DNA of 64,000 bases from Niallia endozanthoxylica (GCF_008710145.1 NZ_VYKL01000025.1:1-64000); one strand, 5' to 3'; shown: positions 8,402 to 17,353, numbered from the stretch's first letter. A program made the numbers and translations. Notes: generated by a model from the sequence alone, not told the origin.

Positions 8402-9844
8402 TTAATTCCGATTCCATACAACTAATTTCATTTCTGTCATTTCTTCTACTGCATATTTCAGTCCTTCGCGGCCGGTGCCGCTTTCCTTCACACCGCCGTA
8501 AGGCATATTATCAACACGGAAGGTTGGAATATCATTAATTAAAACTCCTCCAACATGAAGTTCTTCCGCTGCATTCAATGCTGTATGAACATCATTGGTA
8601 TAGATACCTGCCTGCAGGCCATAGTTTGAATCATTGACGAAGACAATAGCCTCATCAACGGATTGTACTTTATTTATCAATACAATCGGGGCAAATACTT
8701 CTTGGCAGGACACTTTTAACTGAGGGTCTGCTTGTAAAATAACTGTTGGATGGACAATGTTGCCTTCCCTGACACCGCCTGTTGCTATAGCAGCACCGGA
8801 CTGTTTTGCTTCCTGAATCCAAGAAAGTGTTCGTTCTACATCACTAGGTGAAATTAATGCAGACACATCTGTTTCAGGTTTCATCGGGTCCCCTAATGTT
8901 AATTGCTTAGTTGCTTCTACAAATTTTTCAACAAATGCATCATAAACATCTTCGTGTGCATAAATTCTTTGCAGGGAAATACATACTTGTCCTTGATTAG
9001 AAAACGCCCCAGTCACACAGCGGGAAATAATCTTATCAATATTTACATTTTTATCAATAATGACGGCAGCATTTGATCCAAGTTCTAATGTGACACGTTT
9101 TAATCCGGCCTTATTTCGAATACCAATTCCAACACTAGGGCTGCCTGTAAACGTAATCATACTTACTCTAGGATCTGTCACTAATTTATCACCGACCACT
9201 CTGCCGGCACCCGTTACCACATTCAAAGCACCCTTAGGCAAACCCGCTTCTTCTAATAATTCTGCAATAAAGAAGGCAGAAAGCGGTGTTTGAGTTGCAG
9301 GCTTTAATACAATCGTATTTCCAGCCGCAATTGCAGGACCCACTTTATGTGCAACCAAATTCATCGGGAAATTAAATGGAGTAATAGCGCCGATAACCCC
9401 GATTGGTTCACGAACGGTATAGCCAATTCGGTTCACACCGCCCTGGGCAGCATCTAGAGAAATCGTTTCTCCATGGATCCGCTTTGCTTCCTCTGCAGCA
9501 AATTTATAGGTTTCAATGGTACGAACCACTTCCCCCTTTGCTGTTGTAATAGGCTTTGCCGCTTCTAGTGCAATGATAGTTGCCGCCTCATCCAAGCGTT
9601 CTTCCAGCTTCCGTGCTAATGTTTCCAATATATTGGCACGCTCGAATGCCGGCATTTTTGCCATAACCTTTTTGGCCTTTTCAGCGGCAGCAATCGCCTG
9701 CTCCACATCTTCTGCAGTGGCCATCGGAATCTCGGCAATCACTTCTTCGTTATAAGGAGAGCGTAATTCACTGTATTCTTTCCCTTCAATCCATTCCCCG
9801 TGAATAAAAAGCTTTTTCTTTGTATGATTACTTGTTACATTCAT
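8402..9844 (-). CDS. NAD(P)-dependent aldehyde dehydrogenase (operon copy 1)
   Basis: Oxidises an aldehyde to a carboxylic acid with NAD(P)+. From the ATG at 9844 the protein has 480 residues with catalytic Cys288 (NQGQVCIS), general base Glu254 (TLELGSNAA) and the oxyanion Asn158 (TPFNFPMN). It resembles the lactaldehyde/succinate-semialdehyde/phosphonoacetaldehyde dehydrogenase branch. The frame also offers TTG at 9865, immediately after the stop of the preceding gene; GGAAGGA favours the ATG at 9844. Sharing an operon with a second aldehyde dehydrogenase, a luciferase-like monooxygenase and a hydrolase, it probably oxidises a semialdehyde released by ring or chain cleavage (TgnC- or TgnE-like role, inferred). 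Confidence 0.9.
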   Translation of the reverse strand: MNVTSNHTKKKLFIHGEWIEGKEYSELRSPYNEEVIAEIPMATAEDVEQAIAAAEKAKKVMAKMPAFERANILETLARKLEERLDEAATIIALEAAKPITTAKGEVVRTIETYKFAAEEAKRIHGETISLDAAQGGVNRIGYTVREPIGVIGAITPFNFPMNLVAHKVGPAIAAGNTIVLKPATQTPLSAFFIAELLEEAGLPKGALNVVTGAGRVVGDKLVTDPRVSMITFTGSPSVGIGIRNKAGLKRVTLELGSNAAVIIDKNVNIDKIISRCVTGAFSNQGQVCISLQRIYAHEDVYDAFVEKFVEATKQLTLGDPMKPETDVSALISPSDVERTLSWIQEAKQSGAAIATGGVREGNIVHPTVILQADPQLKVSCQEVFAPIVLINKVQSVDEAIVFVNDSNYGLQAGIYTNDVHTALNAAEELHVGGVLINDIPTFRVDNMPYGGVKESGTGREGLKYAVEEMTEMKLVVWNRN

Positions 9845-9865
9845 TGTTTCTGCCATCCTTCCCAA

Positions 9866-10159
9866 TTAACAAACTAGAGACTCTTTGGATACTCGTTCTT
9901 CTACACAAGAAAAATAGAATTCTTCTAATTTAACTGTTAAGCCCCCATGGCCAAATTTACAGCGGCGATTATCCGTAAGACAGTTTTCTTTAATATATTC
10001 AAGAAATGACAAGATGGTATGGCGTCTTTCAGTAATTTGATGAATTCCTTGATTATAAAACCAAGCATCAATTGTATTGTATACGCCTCTATTAATTCCA
10101 TATCTTTCATTACAAATGTTTATAAAGAGAAGATCGGGTATATTTACGGTCTCTTCCAT
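9866..10159 (-). CDS. Unknown 97-residue protein in the catabolic operon
   Basis: I do not recognise this protein. It begins MEETVNIPDLLFINICNER and has six cysteines (about 16, 55, 63, 85, 97 and one nearby), aromatic-rich segments (DAWFYNQG, EFYFSC) and a CKFGHGG motif. No signal peptide or transmembrane helix. A good ribosome site (GGGGGAT, 7 nt from ATG) and its exact fit between the FMN reductase and aldehyde dehydrogenase genes show it is a real operon member. It could be a small redox or metal-binding accessory protein or an enzyme subunit; the sequence does not decide. Confidence 0.65.
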   Translation of the reverse strand: MEETVNIPDLLFINICNERYGINRGVYNTIDAWFYNQGIHQITERRHTILSFLEYIKENCLTDNRRCKFGHGGLTVKLEEFYFSCVEERVSKESLVC

Positions 10160-10207
10160 TGATATCCCCCTTTTCCCTGAGCTTATTTAAGTCTGTTGCA
10201 GTACGGC

Positions 10208-10771
10208 TTATTTATTTACGGCATACCCTGCTTTATCCGGATGTAATCCCTTTTGCATGGAAACGACTTCCTCACTAAGTGAAGCAATACGGCCTAGTAC
10301 ATCCTCATCAATGATTTCGTTCGTTGCACTAAAATGGTCATTATGTGCATACACATATCCCGGTGCCACATAGGCACGGAAGTAACCAGCAATTGGTTTC
10401 AGTTGATTTTCAATGACCAAATAGTGCTGGTACGTTCCTCCAGTAGCCGCAAATCCCATCACTTTATGACGGAAATCCTGCGGAGGGACTAAATCAAACA
10501 AATTTTTCAGTGCACCTGTAATCGACCCTTGGAAAATCGGTGTTCCAATTACGTAGAAATCAGCTTCTTTCACTCTATCAATAACCTTTTTCGTATCACC
10601 TGTATAGGTAGATGGGTCGCGTCCGTCACAGAATTGAACATCATATTCCTTTAAATCAAGCAGTTCTACCTCAATCTCAGGATGATTCTTCTGAACTTCC
10701 TCCAATACCTTTTGCACGACCACTTTTGTTTTTGAACCAGTAATAGTTCCTGAAATTCCCAATAGTTTCAT
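10208..10771 (-). CDS. NAD(P)H-dependent FMN reductase
   Basis: Flavodoxin-fold reductase (SsuE/MsuE/YwqN-like) supplying reduced FMN to a monooxygenase. The 187-residue protein has the FMN-phosphate loop GISGTITGSKT at 5-15, TPIFQGSITGALKN at about 97-110 and FAATGGTYQHY for the second flavin contact. ATG start behind TTGGAGGGA. In the same operon as a luciferase-like monooxygenase, it is the obvious electron donor of a two-component flavin monooxygenase (compare TgnA/TgnB, SsuE/SsuD). Confidence 0.9.
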   Translation of the reverse strand: MKLLGISGTITGSKTKVVVQKVLEEVQKNHPEIEVELLDLKEYDVQFCDGRDPSTYTGDTKKVIDRVKEADFYVIGTPIFQGSITGALKNLFDLVPPQDFRHKVMGFAATGGTYQHYLVIENQLKPIAGYFRAYVAPGYVYAHNDHFSATNEIIDEDVLGRIASLSEEVVSMQKGLHPDKAGYAVNK

Positions 10772-10805
10772 ATTTTAATCCCTCCAAAGAGATTATTTCT
10801 ATTTT

Positions 10806-12290
10806 TTATCTCATAATAAACGGATCTGGAATTGGTTCAGTAGATGTATTCACCCAAACCGTCTTTTCCTGCAGATATTCTTGAATCGACTCGAAACCGC
10901 CTTCTCTGCCGTAACCGCTCAACCCTGAGCCGCCAATTGCAGCCATTGGTGAAATACTGCGATAGGTGTTCACCCACACGATGCCTGCTCGTATAGCCTT
11001 AGCCAATCGATGAGCTCTTGCGACATCTTTTACCCAGATACCGGCGGCAAGTCCATAATCTGTGCTATTAGCAAGTTCGATTATTTCCGCTTCATCCTTA
11101 AACTTCATCACACTTAAGACAGGTCCGAAAATTTCTTCCTTTGTGATTCGATCCTTGTTATCCTGATGTTCAAATATGGTCGGTTCGAAATACCAGCCCT
11201 TTTCTAAATGCTGCGGCCGTTTTCCTCCGTAAACCAGTCTAGCTCCTTCTTCTAACCCAATCGCTACATAGTTTTCTACTCGTTCTAACTGCGCTTTGGT
11301 TGCTAATGGTCCCATTTCCGTTTCATCTTGAAACGGATCGCCGATTTTGATTTTGGACACACGGTCCACAAGTCTCTCCATCACTTGATCATAGATGTCC
11401 TCATGTAAGAAGGCTCTTGAACCAGCGACACAGCTTTGTCCGGAAGCTCCAAAGATTCCTGCAATAATACCCATTGCTGCATTATCTGGATCGGCATCTT
11501 CAAATACAATATTTGGAGACTTGCCTCCAAGTTCTAACGATAAGCGAGCAAAGTTTTTCGCTGAATTCCGTACAATATGACGAGCCGATTCTGATCCACC
11601 TGTAAAAGCAATCCGTCTCACTAATGGATGTGATGTTAGAGAATCACCGACAGGATTTCCGAACCCTGTTACCACATTGACGACACCCGGAGGAAATCCA
11701 GCTTTTTCTACTAGTTTCACTAATTCCAAGAGAGAGGCAGAAGTCATTTCAGAGGGTTTAATAACAATTGTATTTCCTGCTACAAGAGCAGGTGCCAGCT
11801 TCAAGGTTGTTAAATAAAGAGGGGAGTTCCATGGTGTAATCGCAGCCACGACTCCAAGCGGTTCCTTTGAAGTAAAGGCAAACATATCCTTCTTATCAAT
11901 CGGCAATGTCTGACCGTGTATCTTATCAGCAAGTCCTGCATAATAATAGAAGAATTCAGGTATATAGTTCACTTGACCGCGCATCTCACGGATTAATTTT
12001 CCGTTGTCAAGCGTCTCTACCATCGCAAGCTGCTCAGCATTTTCTGCAATCAAATCGCCAAGCTTTCGAACTAATTTTCCTCGTTCTGTGAACGTCATTG
12101 ATGTCCATTCTGAATGTAAAAAAGCTTTGTGAGCAGCTTGAACAGCCCGCTCAACATCCTCTTCATTCCCTTTTGCCACAAGGCACCACGCCTCTTCTGT
12201 TGCAGGGTTAAAGCTTTCGAAGTATTCTCCGCTTGCTGACTCTGTCCATTCCCCGTTAATGTACATTTGATATTTCTTTAATTGTGTCAT
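10806..12290 (-). CDS. NAD(P)-dependent aldehyde dehydrogenase (operon copy 2)
   Basis: Second aldehyde dehydrogenase of the operon, 494 residues and only distantly similar to copy 1. It has catalytic Cys287 (GASGQSCVAGS), Glu253 (SLELGGKSPN), Asn155 (TPWNSPLY) and the C-terminal GYGREGG motif typical of betaine-aldehyde/hydroxymuconic-semialdehyde dehydrogenases. ATG behind AAAGGAGG. It sits between the alpha/beta hydrolase and the FMN reductase. Two aldehyde dehydrogenases in one operon fit a pathway with two oxidation steps, as in trigonelline degradation (lactol/semialdehyde, then succinate semialdehyde). Which enzyme does which step cannot be told. Confidence 0.9.
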   Translation of the reverse strand: MTQLKKYQMYINGEWTESASGEYFESFNPATEEAWCLVAKGNEEDVERAVQAAHKAFLHSEWTSMTFTERGKLVRKLGDLIAENAEQLAMVETLDNGKLIREMRGQVNYIPEFFYYYAGLADKIHGQTLPIDKKDMFAFTSKEPLGVVAAITPWNSPLYLTTLKLAPALVAGNTIVIKPSEMTSASLLELVKLVEKAGFPPGVVNVVTGFGNPVGDSLTSHPLVRRIAFTGGSESARHIVRNSAKNFARLSLELGGKSPNIVFEDADPDNAAMGIIAGIFGASGQSCVAGSRAFLHEDIYDQVMERLVDRVSKIKIGDPFQDETEMGPLATKAQLERVENYVAIGLEEGARLVYGGKRPQHLEKGWYFEPTIFEHQDNKDRITKEEIFGPVLSVMKFKDEAEIIELANSTDYGLAAGIWVKDVARAHRLAKAIRAGIVWVNTYRSISPMAAIGGSGLSGYGREGGFESIQEYLQEKTVWVNTSTEPIPDPFIMR

Positions 12291-12304
12291 GCCCCAATCC
12301 TCCT

Positions 12305-13111
12305 TTATCCCACCTGTGATGCCTGTTTACCAATAAAGCGGCGAAGCTCGTTGTTGACGATTTCGGCGCCTTCGACTGGCAGCATATGTTTCATACCAGG
12401 AACAATCCTAATATCAGATCCTTTAATTCTCTCATGCATTTGTCTCCCCATCTGCGGATTCGATCCTAAATCATGCTCAGCCGTAATGATGAATGCTGGT
12501 GTTTCTATATTTTTCAGCTTTGGCCATAACTCAGCATCTGCCGTCGCAAACAAAGTGTAGGCAGCTAAATAGGAAGCCGGATTATTGGTCTGAAGTCTGT
12601 GTCGTACTTGGTTGACGACTTCTGACTCTGATTCTATAAATTCTGGATTAAACCAACGTTGAATGGCTGGCTCAATCGTTCCCAACGGGCCATTTTCGCG
12701 GACTTCCTCTACCCTTGCCAAAATTCCTTTTCGCTGCTCATCTGTTCGATTGGCGACAGCGTTCATTATCGTAAGTGTTTTTAATTTGTTTTTGTATGTA
12801 AGTGCAAAAGCTTGTGCGACCATGCCTCCCATGGAAAAGCCAACAAGATGGGTTTTTTCAATTTGTAGATACTCCATCAATCCGGAAAGCTGCTCCACAT
12901 AATGAGTCAGGGAGTAAGGACCAGGGGGATGTTCTGATCCCCCATGACCTAGCATGTCGTATACAATCACTCGGAAAGAGTCTGATAAGCTATCCTTCTG
13001 CTGTTTCCACATGGTGTGGTCTAAGCCCACACCATGAATGAAAATCAACGGTTCACCAGATCCTTTTTCTTCGTAAAAAATCGTTCCTTGCTTGTATACG
13101 GCAGTTGGCAT
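12305..13111 (-). CDS. Alpha/beta-fold hydrolase
   Basis: Serine hydrolase of 268 residues with nucleophile Ser93 (GFSMGG), oxyanion motif HGVGLDHTMW at 26-35, an Asp in TAEHD and a His in GMKHMLPVE completing the triad. It resembles 3-oxoadipate enol-lactonase and RutD-like hydrolases. Its start codon overlaps the stop of the AA_synth gene by one base (TAATG), indicating translational coupling. In the operon it could hydrolyse an enamide or lactone made by the monooxygenase and dehydrogenase, as TgnD does in trigonelline breakdown. That assignment is inference. Confidence 0.87.
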   Translation of the reverse strand: MPTAVYKQGTIFYEEKGSGEPLIFIHGVGLDHTMWKQQKDSLSDSFRVIVYDMLGHGGSEHPPGPYSLTHYVEQLSGLMEYLQIEKTHLVGFSMGGMVAQAFALTYKNKLKTLTIMNAVANRTDEQRKGILARVEEVRENGPLGTIEPAIQRWFNPEFIESESEVVNQVRHRLQTNNPASYLAAYTLFATADAELWPKLKNIETPAFIITAEHDLGSNPQMGRQMHERIKGSDIRIVPGMKHMLPVEGAEIVNNELRRFIGKQASQVG

Positions 13112-13689
13112 TAGACAAGCCCCATTTCAATCATATCTTGGTGGCGATTTCCTGTTCTTGGGTGTGGACGTCCAGCTGTGGATACGCCGATGGCTACAAC
13201 AATTTCATCCGCTCTTGGCGCGTCCGGAATCGTTGTTTCAAAGGTAATAAAGTGGGAACGCTGTGAATCATCATTTTTATGAACCATTGGAATGATTACG
13301 GCTGTTCCTGCTCCTCCTCGCTTATTGGTAAAAGGTAAAATACTTTTCGCTTCTACTGCATTTCTAAACTTGTTGCCGAATTTTAATGTATGAATATATG
13401 CAGATGCATGCTCAATCTCACCGTCAACCCCAACAACAGCTGCTTTTCCGAATGCTTCTACATCATCAGCAGTATTGATATGCTTAAACAGCTCACTTAC
13501 TAACAGCTCTCCAATTTGCGGTGCGTATTCGTCAATCTCAGGTTTTAGATTTTCAACAAAACCTCTGCCTGCCCATGGATTTTTAATAACAGCTGCTGTG
13601 ATAATCATTTTGATTGGTTCTTCTACTTTCTTTCCGCCTTCGATACGTGTTTCCTCAATAGCCGTGTAAACTTTACGAATTTCTACCAT
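13111..13689 (-). CDS. AA_synth family protein (PF06684-like)
   Basis: A 192-residue protein of the 'amino acid synthesis' family, recognised by EIRKVYTAIEETRIEGG, NPWAGRG, VVGVDGEIEHASAYIHTLKFG and GVSTAGRPHPRTGNR. The family name is historical; no biochemical role is established to my knowledge. Members are often encoded beside luciferase-like monooxygenases and amidohydrolases. Start and stop overlap the neighbours by one base each (TAATG), so it is translated together with the monooxygenase and hydrolase and probably acts on the same intermediate. Confidence 0.82.
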   Translation of the reverse strand: MVEIRKVYTAIEETRIEGGKKVEEPIKMIITAAVIKNPWAGRGFVENLKPEIDEYAPQIGELLVSELFKHINTADDVEAFGKAAVVGVDGEIEHASAYIHTLKFGNKFRNAVEAKSILPFTNKRGGAGTAVIIPMVHKNDDSQRSHFITFETTIPDAPRADEIVVAIGVSTAGRPHPRTGNRHQDMIEMGLV

Positions 13690-14837
13690 TATGCAAGTAC
13701 CCCCGTATTTTTATTTGTAAATTTTGGCATTACTTCTTCAGTGAATAATTTTAAACTCTTCATCATTTTGTCATGTGGTAAATGACTGTGATTGACCCAC
13801 AGCAATAATTCTTGCAAGTTAAGTTCTTCTTTTAACTCTTGGATTTTTTCAGCTACATATTCTGGTGTACCGAATAATAGATTTCTAGGATGTAAGAAAT
13901 CATAATTTAACTCTTGACCTTCTTTTACTAGTTCACCTGGATCCATTAGGTTTCCAAGACCTCTCCAATGGCAAATCCAACGATACGTATTTAATACGGC
14001 TTCTGCTGCATCTTGACGAGCTTGTTCCATTGTTTCGGCTACATACACATCACGTACAAGGGCAATTCCTTCACCAAGAGCAACTTCACGACCTTGTGCT
14101 GCAGATGCATGTTCGCGGTATAATTCAAATCGACCTTTTAATTCTTTTACCGTTGGCATCCAGAACATCCCTTTAATATTGTTTTGGGCTGCCGCAATGA
14201 TGGAAGTCGGCGAATCAATGACCTGCCAGATTGGAAGTTCCTTTTGATATGGTCTTGGCATTAATGCAATCTTATTAATTTCTCCCTTTTCCATATCCAT
14301 GAATTCCTCTGTCGCCGGGCTCATTGGATGTTTCCACTTTAATCCTTGTGGCGGGAATTGATAGATATCTCCTTGGTGGGAGAAGAATGGATTAGACCAA
14401 GCTTTTCTTAAAATCTCTAATGTTTCATTAAAAAGAGCACGGTTTTGTTCTTGATTCTTCGGATCAGCTAATGCATTTAAGTTGGCTGCTTCTCTTCCAT
14501 ACAATCCACGTGCTAATCCAACTTCTACCCGTCCCTTACTCAATTGATCCAACATCGCAACATCCTCTGCCAAACGAAGCGGATGCCAGAAAGTAGCAAC
14601 GTTCGCTGCTTGTCCAATTCGAATGTTCTTTGTACGTGCTGCAATATCTGCTCCCATAAGAATCGGATTGGCAATCAATTCATTTCCTTCATGACCAAAA
14701 TGATGCTCCGTGTACCAAATGGAATCATAGCCATTTTCATCACAATAAACCGCTTGTTCTCTTGCCTCATCAAGTACTTGATAATATTCCTCTGTTCTTC
14801 CAGGGCCAGCTAAGTTTGCGAAAATTCCGAATTTCAT
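13689..14837 (-). CDS. Luciferase-like (LLM) flavin-dependent monooxygenase
   Basis: Reduced-flavin-dependent oxygenase of the bacterial luciferase superfamily, 382 residues from the ATG at 14837 (AGGAAGG, 9 nt upstream; the frame also offers 14846). It shows KFGIFANLAG, YDSIWYTEHHFG with the active-site His pair near 46-47, and RIGQAANVATFWHPLRLAEDVAMLDQLS and GRVEVGLARG. Close relatives include RutA- and TgnB-type enzymes that cleave N-heterocycles. An FMN reductase in the same operon supplies FMNH2. Together with a BCCT carrier this suggests oxidation of an imported quaternary or heteroaromatic amine. The exact substrate is unknown. Confidence 0.9.
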   Translation of the reverse strand: MKFGIFANLAGPGRTEEYYQVLDEAREQAVYCDENGYDSIWYTEHHFGHEGNELIANPILMGADIAARTKNIRIGQAANVATFWHPLRLAEDVAMLDQLSKGRVEVGLARGLYGREAANLNALADPKNQEQNRALFNETLEILRKAWSNPFFSHQGDIYQFPPQGLKWKHPMSPATEEFMDMEKGEINKIALMPRPYQKELPIWQVIDSPTSIIAAAQNNIKGMFWMPTVKELKGRFELYREHASAAQGREVALGEGIALVRDVYVAETMEQARQDAAEAVLNTYRWICHWRGLGNLMDPGELVKEGQELNYDFLHPRNLLFGTPEYVAEKIQELKEELNLQELLLWVNHSHLPHDKMMKSLKLFTEEVMPKFTNKNTGVLA

Positions 14838-14851
14838 ACGTATCATCCTTC

Positions 14852-15529
14852 CTATTTTTGGTTATTATAAAGTTTTTTTGCTATTTCTTTTTTGACTTCC
14901 ATTCCACTTGCTCTAACATGGGCACGCATAGCCTTTTCAGCTTCTTCACGGTTACCTTCTAATAACGCCTTCAAAATAGCCTGATGCTCCTGAAGTGATT
15001 TTTCAATTCGGTGCGGCGCCTCGATGGTTAAATATACATACCTGCTGTAACCAATTTGATTAAGTAATAAGTTAAGTGTAAAACTTAGCTTGGAGTTATC
15101 TGCCCCTTCTAAAATGACCTTATGAAAGGTGTCGTTTGCCTCAACATAAAGGTTGTGATCAGAGATTTGAACGGCCTTTTCCATTAAAGCAACTGATTTT
15201 TGAACCTCTTCAATTGCCTTGGTATTGCCCTGTTCAACCAAAAGTCCTGCTGCAAGTCCCTCCAGAACTTCTTTCATAGTAAATAGTTCGGATAACTCTT
15301 TTTCTGTTGGTTTCGTCACACATGACCCAACTCTAGGGATAATCTCAACTAATCCTTCTCTTTCTAGTTGTTTTAATGCTTCTCTAATCGGCGTTCTGCT
15401 GATTTTGTAGTACTCGGATAAAGAGATTTCGGATAGCTTTTCTCCCGGCTCATACTCGCCTTTAATAATAGCCTCTCTAATTGCATTCGTTGCCTGTGCT
15501 GTAATGCTTGTTGTAGTTAACGTAACCAT
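14852..15529 (-). CDS. GntR-family (FadR/FCD subgroup) transcriptional regulator
   Basis: Ligand-responsive repressor of 225 residues: N-terminal winged helix-turn-helix about 10-75 (REAIIKGEYEPGEKLSEISLSEYYKISRTPIREALKQLE..., typical GntR) and a C-terminal all-helical FCD domain about 80-215 with metal/ligand histidines (DTFHKVI, HQAILKAL, MRAHV). It is the first gene of the nine-gene operon, 15 bp before the monooxygenase start. A TTGACT...TAAAAT promoter lies upstream, with two overlapping ATGTACCAT motifs at 15669-15684. The same motif forms a perfect palindrome at the BCCT promoter. It most likely represses both units until the substrate is present. Confidence 0.9.
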   Translation of the reverse strand: MVTLTTTSITAQATNAIREAIIKGEYEPGEKLSEISLSEYYKISRTPIREALKQLEREGLVEIIPRVGSCVTKPTEKELSELFTMKEVLEGLAAGLLVEQGNTKAIEEVQKSVALMEKAVQISDHNLYVEANDTFHKVILEGADNSKLSFTLNLLLNQIGYSRYVYLTIEAPHRIEKSLQEHQAILKALLEGNREEAEKAMRAHVRASGMEVKKEIAKKLYNNQK

Positions 15530-15666
15530 GATGTTTATCTTCCCCTTTCTAATAAAAACCTAACATGATACAAAGATGTAGAGTTTGAGATACATAGAAG
15601 ACGTGTGTTTATACATTTAGGGGTGCAGATTGCTAAAATATGAAGTATTCTTTGATGTGGATTTTT

Positions 15667-15684
15667 ACATGTACCATGTACCAT
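15667..15684. promoter_or_regulatory. Putative GntR operator upstream of the catabolic operon
   Basis: ATGTACCAT occurs twice, overlapping (15669-15677 and 15676-15684), about 140 bp before the GntR start and 20 bp downstream of the predicted -10. The ACATG-TAC-CATGT arms at 15667-15679 form an inverted repeat with the same TAC centre as the site at 17488-17504. Confidence 0.65.
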
Positions 15685-15702
15685 ACAAGATTTTATAATT
15701 GA

Positions 15703-15731
15703 ATTTTAATAGGTATTTTTTAAAAAGTCAA
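15703..15731 (-). promoter_or_regulatory. Predicted sigma-A promoter of the GntR-led operon
   Basis: Minus-strand TTGACT (15726-15731), 17 bp, TAAAAT (15703-15708). The putative operator lies just downstream, consistent with repression. Confidence 0.5.
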
Positions 15732-15754
15732 TAGATTTATAATTTTCTAATAAA

Positions 15755-17353
15755 TTAATCTACTTTAGATGCTACTAAATTTTTAACAGGATTCCGCTGT
15801 GCTTCTTCTATACTATTTTCCTTCTCAATTCCTTGCTCAATCGCCATCTTTTTAGCATATCGAGGGGCATGCCATATCATCGGTAGCATGAGAATGGAAA
15901 CAGGAACAGCAGCGATGACCACAAAGGACTGTAAGGCATTTACTCCACCTTCTCCAATATTAATCAAGATAATCGCAATAACCGCCATAACAACAGCCCA
16001 GAATACACGAACTGACTTTGGAGGATCTCCTTCTCCTGTTACACTCATAGCAACGGAATAGGCCATTGAATCAACCGTTGTGACAACGAAAAGAATCGTT
16101 AGGACTAGAAAAACTATCGGCATAATGAATCCTAGCGGCATTTGATGAGCAATTGCAATAATAGCTGCTGGTAATCCACCTTCTAGCAATGGCTCACTTA
16201 CAGAACCAGATGTGCTTAATTCATAAAAAATTCCTGAACCACCTAAAATGGTGAACCAAAAATTCGTTGTAATGGAGGCAATAACTGAAACCATTAAGAA
16301 TATTTCCCTAATTTTACGTCCTCTAGAAATCCTTGCTACAAGCAGGGCAACTAACGGACCAAAGCCGATAAACCAGCCAAAGAAGAACAGCATCCAATAA
16401 CCAAGCCATTCCTGATCGCCACGGTACGTACTGACTGGAATAAATTCACTAATATAGGTTCCAAAGGATGACACAAAAGAATTAATGATAAATTCACCCG
16501 GACCAAAAATTAATAGAAAGATGCCAATAAGGACGGCTAGATTTACATTCAATTTACTTAACCACTGAATTCCTTTGTCTATGCCTGTAATGGTTGAAAC
16601 TAACACGACGGCTGTAAGTCCTACAATGATTAGTACTTGCGTCATAAAGGTATCCGGAAGCCCAAATAATGCATTTACGCCGTAACTTACTTGCAAACCA
16701 AGAAATCCAATTGGACCAATGGTTCCTGCTACAGCACCAATAATACAAACCACATCCGCAAAGGTTCCCCATGCACTATGGACGATTTTTTCACCAAAAA
16801 TCGGATATAGTAGAGTTCTTGGCTTCAACGGCATGCCTTTTTGATAATGGGCATACATGATGACAACGGTACTGATGGCTCCATATACCGCCCAAGCAGT
16901 AAATCCCCATGACATGAAACTTTGAGCTAGTGCAGGTCCAATGGCTTGTTCTGTTCCCGCCTTTATTCCTTCATACATAGGAGGAACGTCAATAAAATAA
17001 TACATCGGTTCAGCAGCTGCCCAGAAAACGCCCCCAGCCCCTAATCCAGCTGTAACAATGATAGCAGCCCATTTAAAAAAGCTCATCTGAGGTTTATCAA
17101 GATTTCCTAAGCGCACCTTTCCATATTTCGAAAATGATAGAACTAACCCCACAGCAAAGGTAGCTAGAAGCAACAGCTGCCAGTAGGCTCCGAAATATTT
17201 AATAGATAGGTTAAAACCTGAGTTTACAAATTTAGTAACCCCATCTACATTAAAGAGGGACATAAGAACGAAGATAACAAGGATGCCTCCACTTATACTA
17301 AAAACAGGCCAGTCTACTTTCCTCTTAATTGATTTCCAATATTCACTTTTCAT
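15755..17353 (-). CDS. BCCT-family transporter (betaine/carnitine/choline type)
   Basis: Secondary transporter of 532 residues with 12 transmembrane segments, which imports quaternary-ammonium substrates with Na+ or H+. The glycine-rich stretch GLGAGGVFWAAAEPMYYF (about 106-123), the aromatic-box helix region with FMSWGFTAWAVYGA, and NFWFTILGGSGIFY are diagnostic. ATG behind GGAGGG. The carrier has its own promoter with a palindromic operator matching the one before the adjacent GntR operon, so it is probably the uptake system for that pathway. This points to a betaine (trigonelline, carnitine, glycine betaine-like) as substrate rather than an uncharged amine. Confidence 0.92.
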   Translation of the reverse strand: MKSEYWKSIKRKVDWPVFSISGGILVIFVLMSLFNVDGVTKFVNSGFNLSIKYFGAYWQLLLLATFAVGLVLSFSKYGKVRLGNLDKPQMSFFKWAAIIVTAGLGAGGVFWAAAEPMYYFIDVPPMYEGIKAGTEQAIGPALAQSFMSWGFTAWAVYGAISTVVIMYAHYQKGMPLKPRTLLYPIFGEKIVHSAWGTFADVVCIIGAVAGTIGPIGFLGLQVSYGVNALFGLPDTFMTQVLIIVGLTAVVLVSTITGIDKGIQWLSKLNVNLAVLIGIFLLIFGPGEFIINSFVSSFGTYISEFIPVSTYRGDQEWLGYWMLFFFGWFIGFGPLVALLVARISRGRKIREIFLMVSVIASITTNFWFTILGGSGIFYELSTSGSVSEPLLEGGLPAAIIAIAHQMPLGFIMPIVFLVLTILFVVTTVDSMAYSVAMSVTGEGDPPKSVRVFWAVVMAVIAIILINIGEGGVNALQSFVVIAAVPVSILMLPMIWHAPRYAKKMAIEQGIEKENSIEEAQRNPVKNLVASKVD

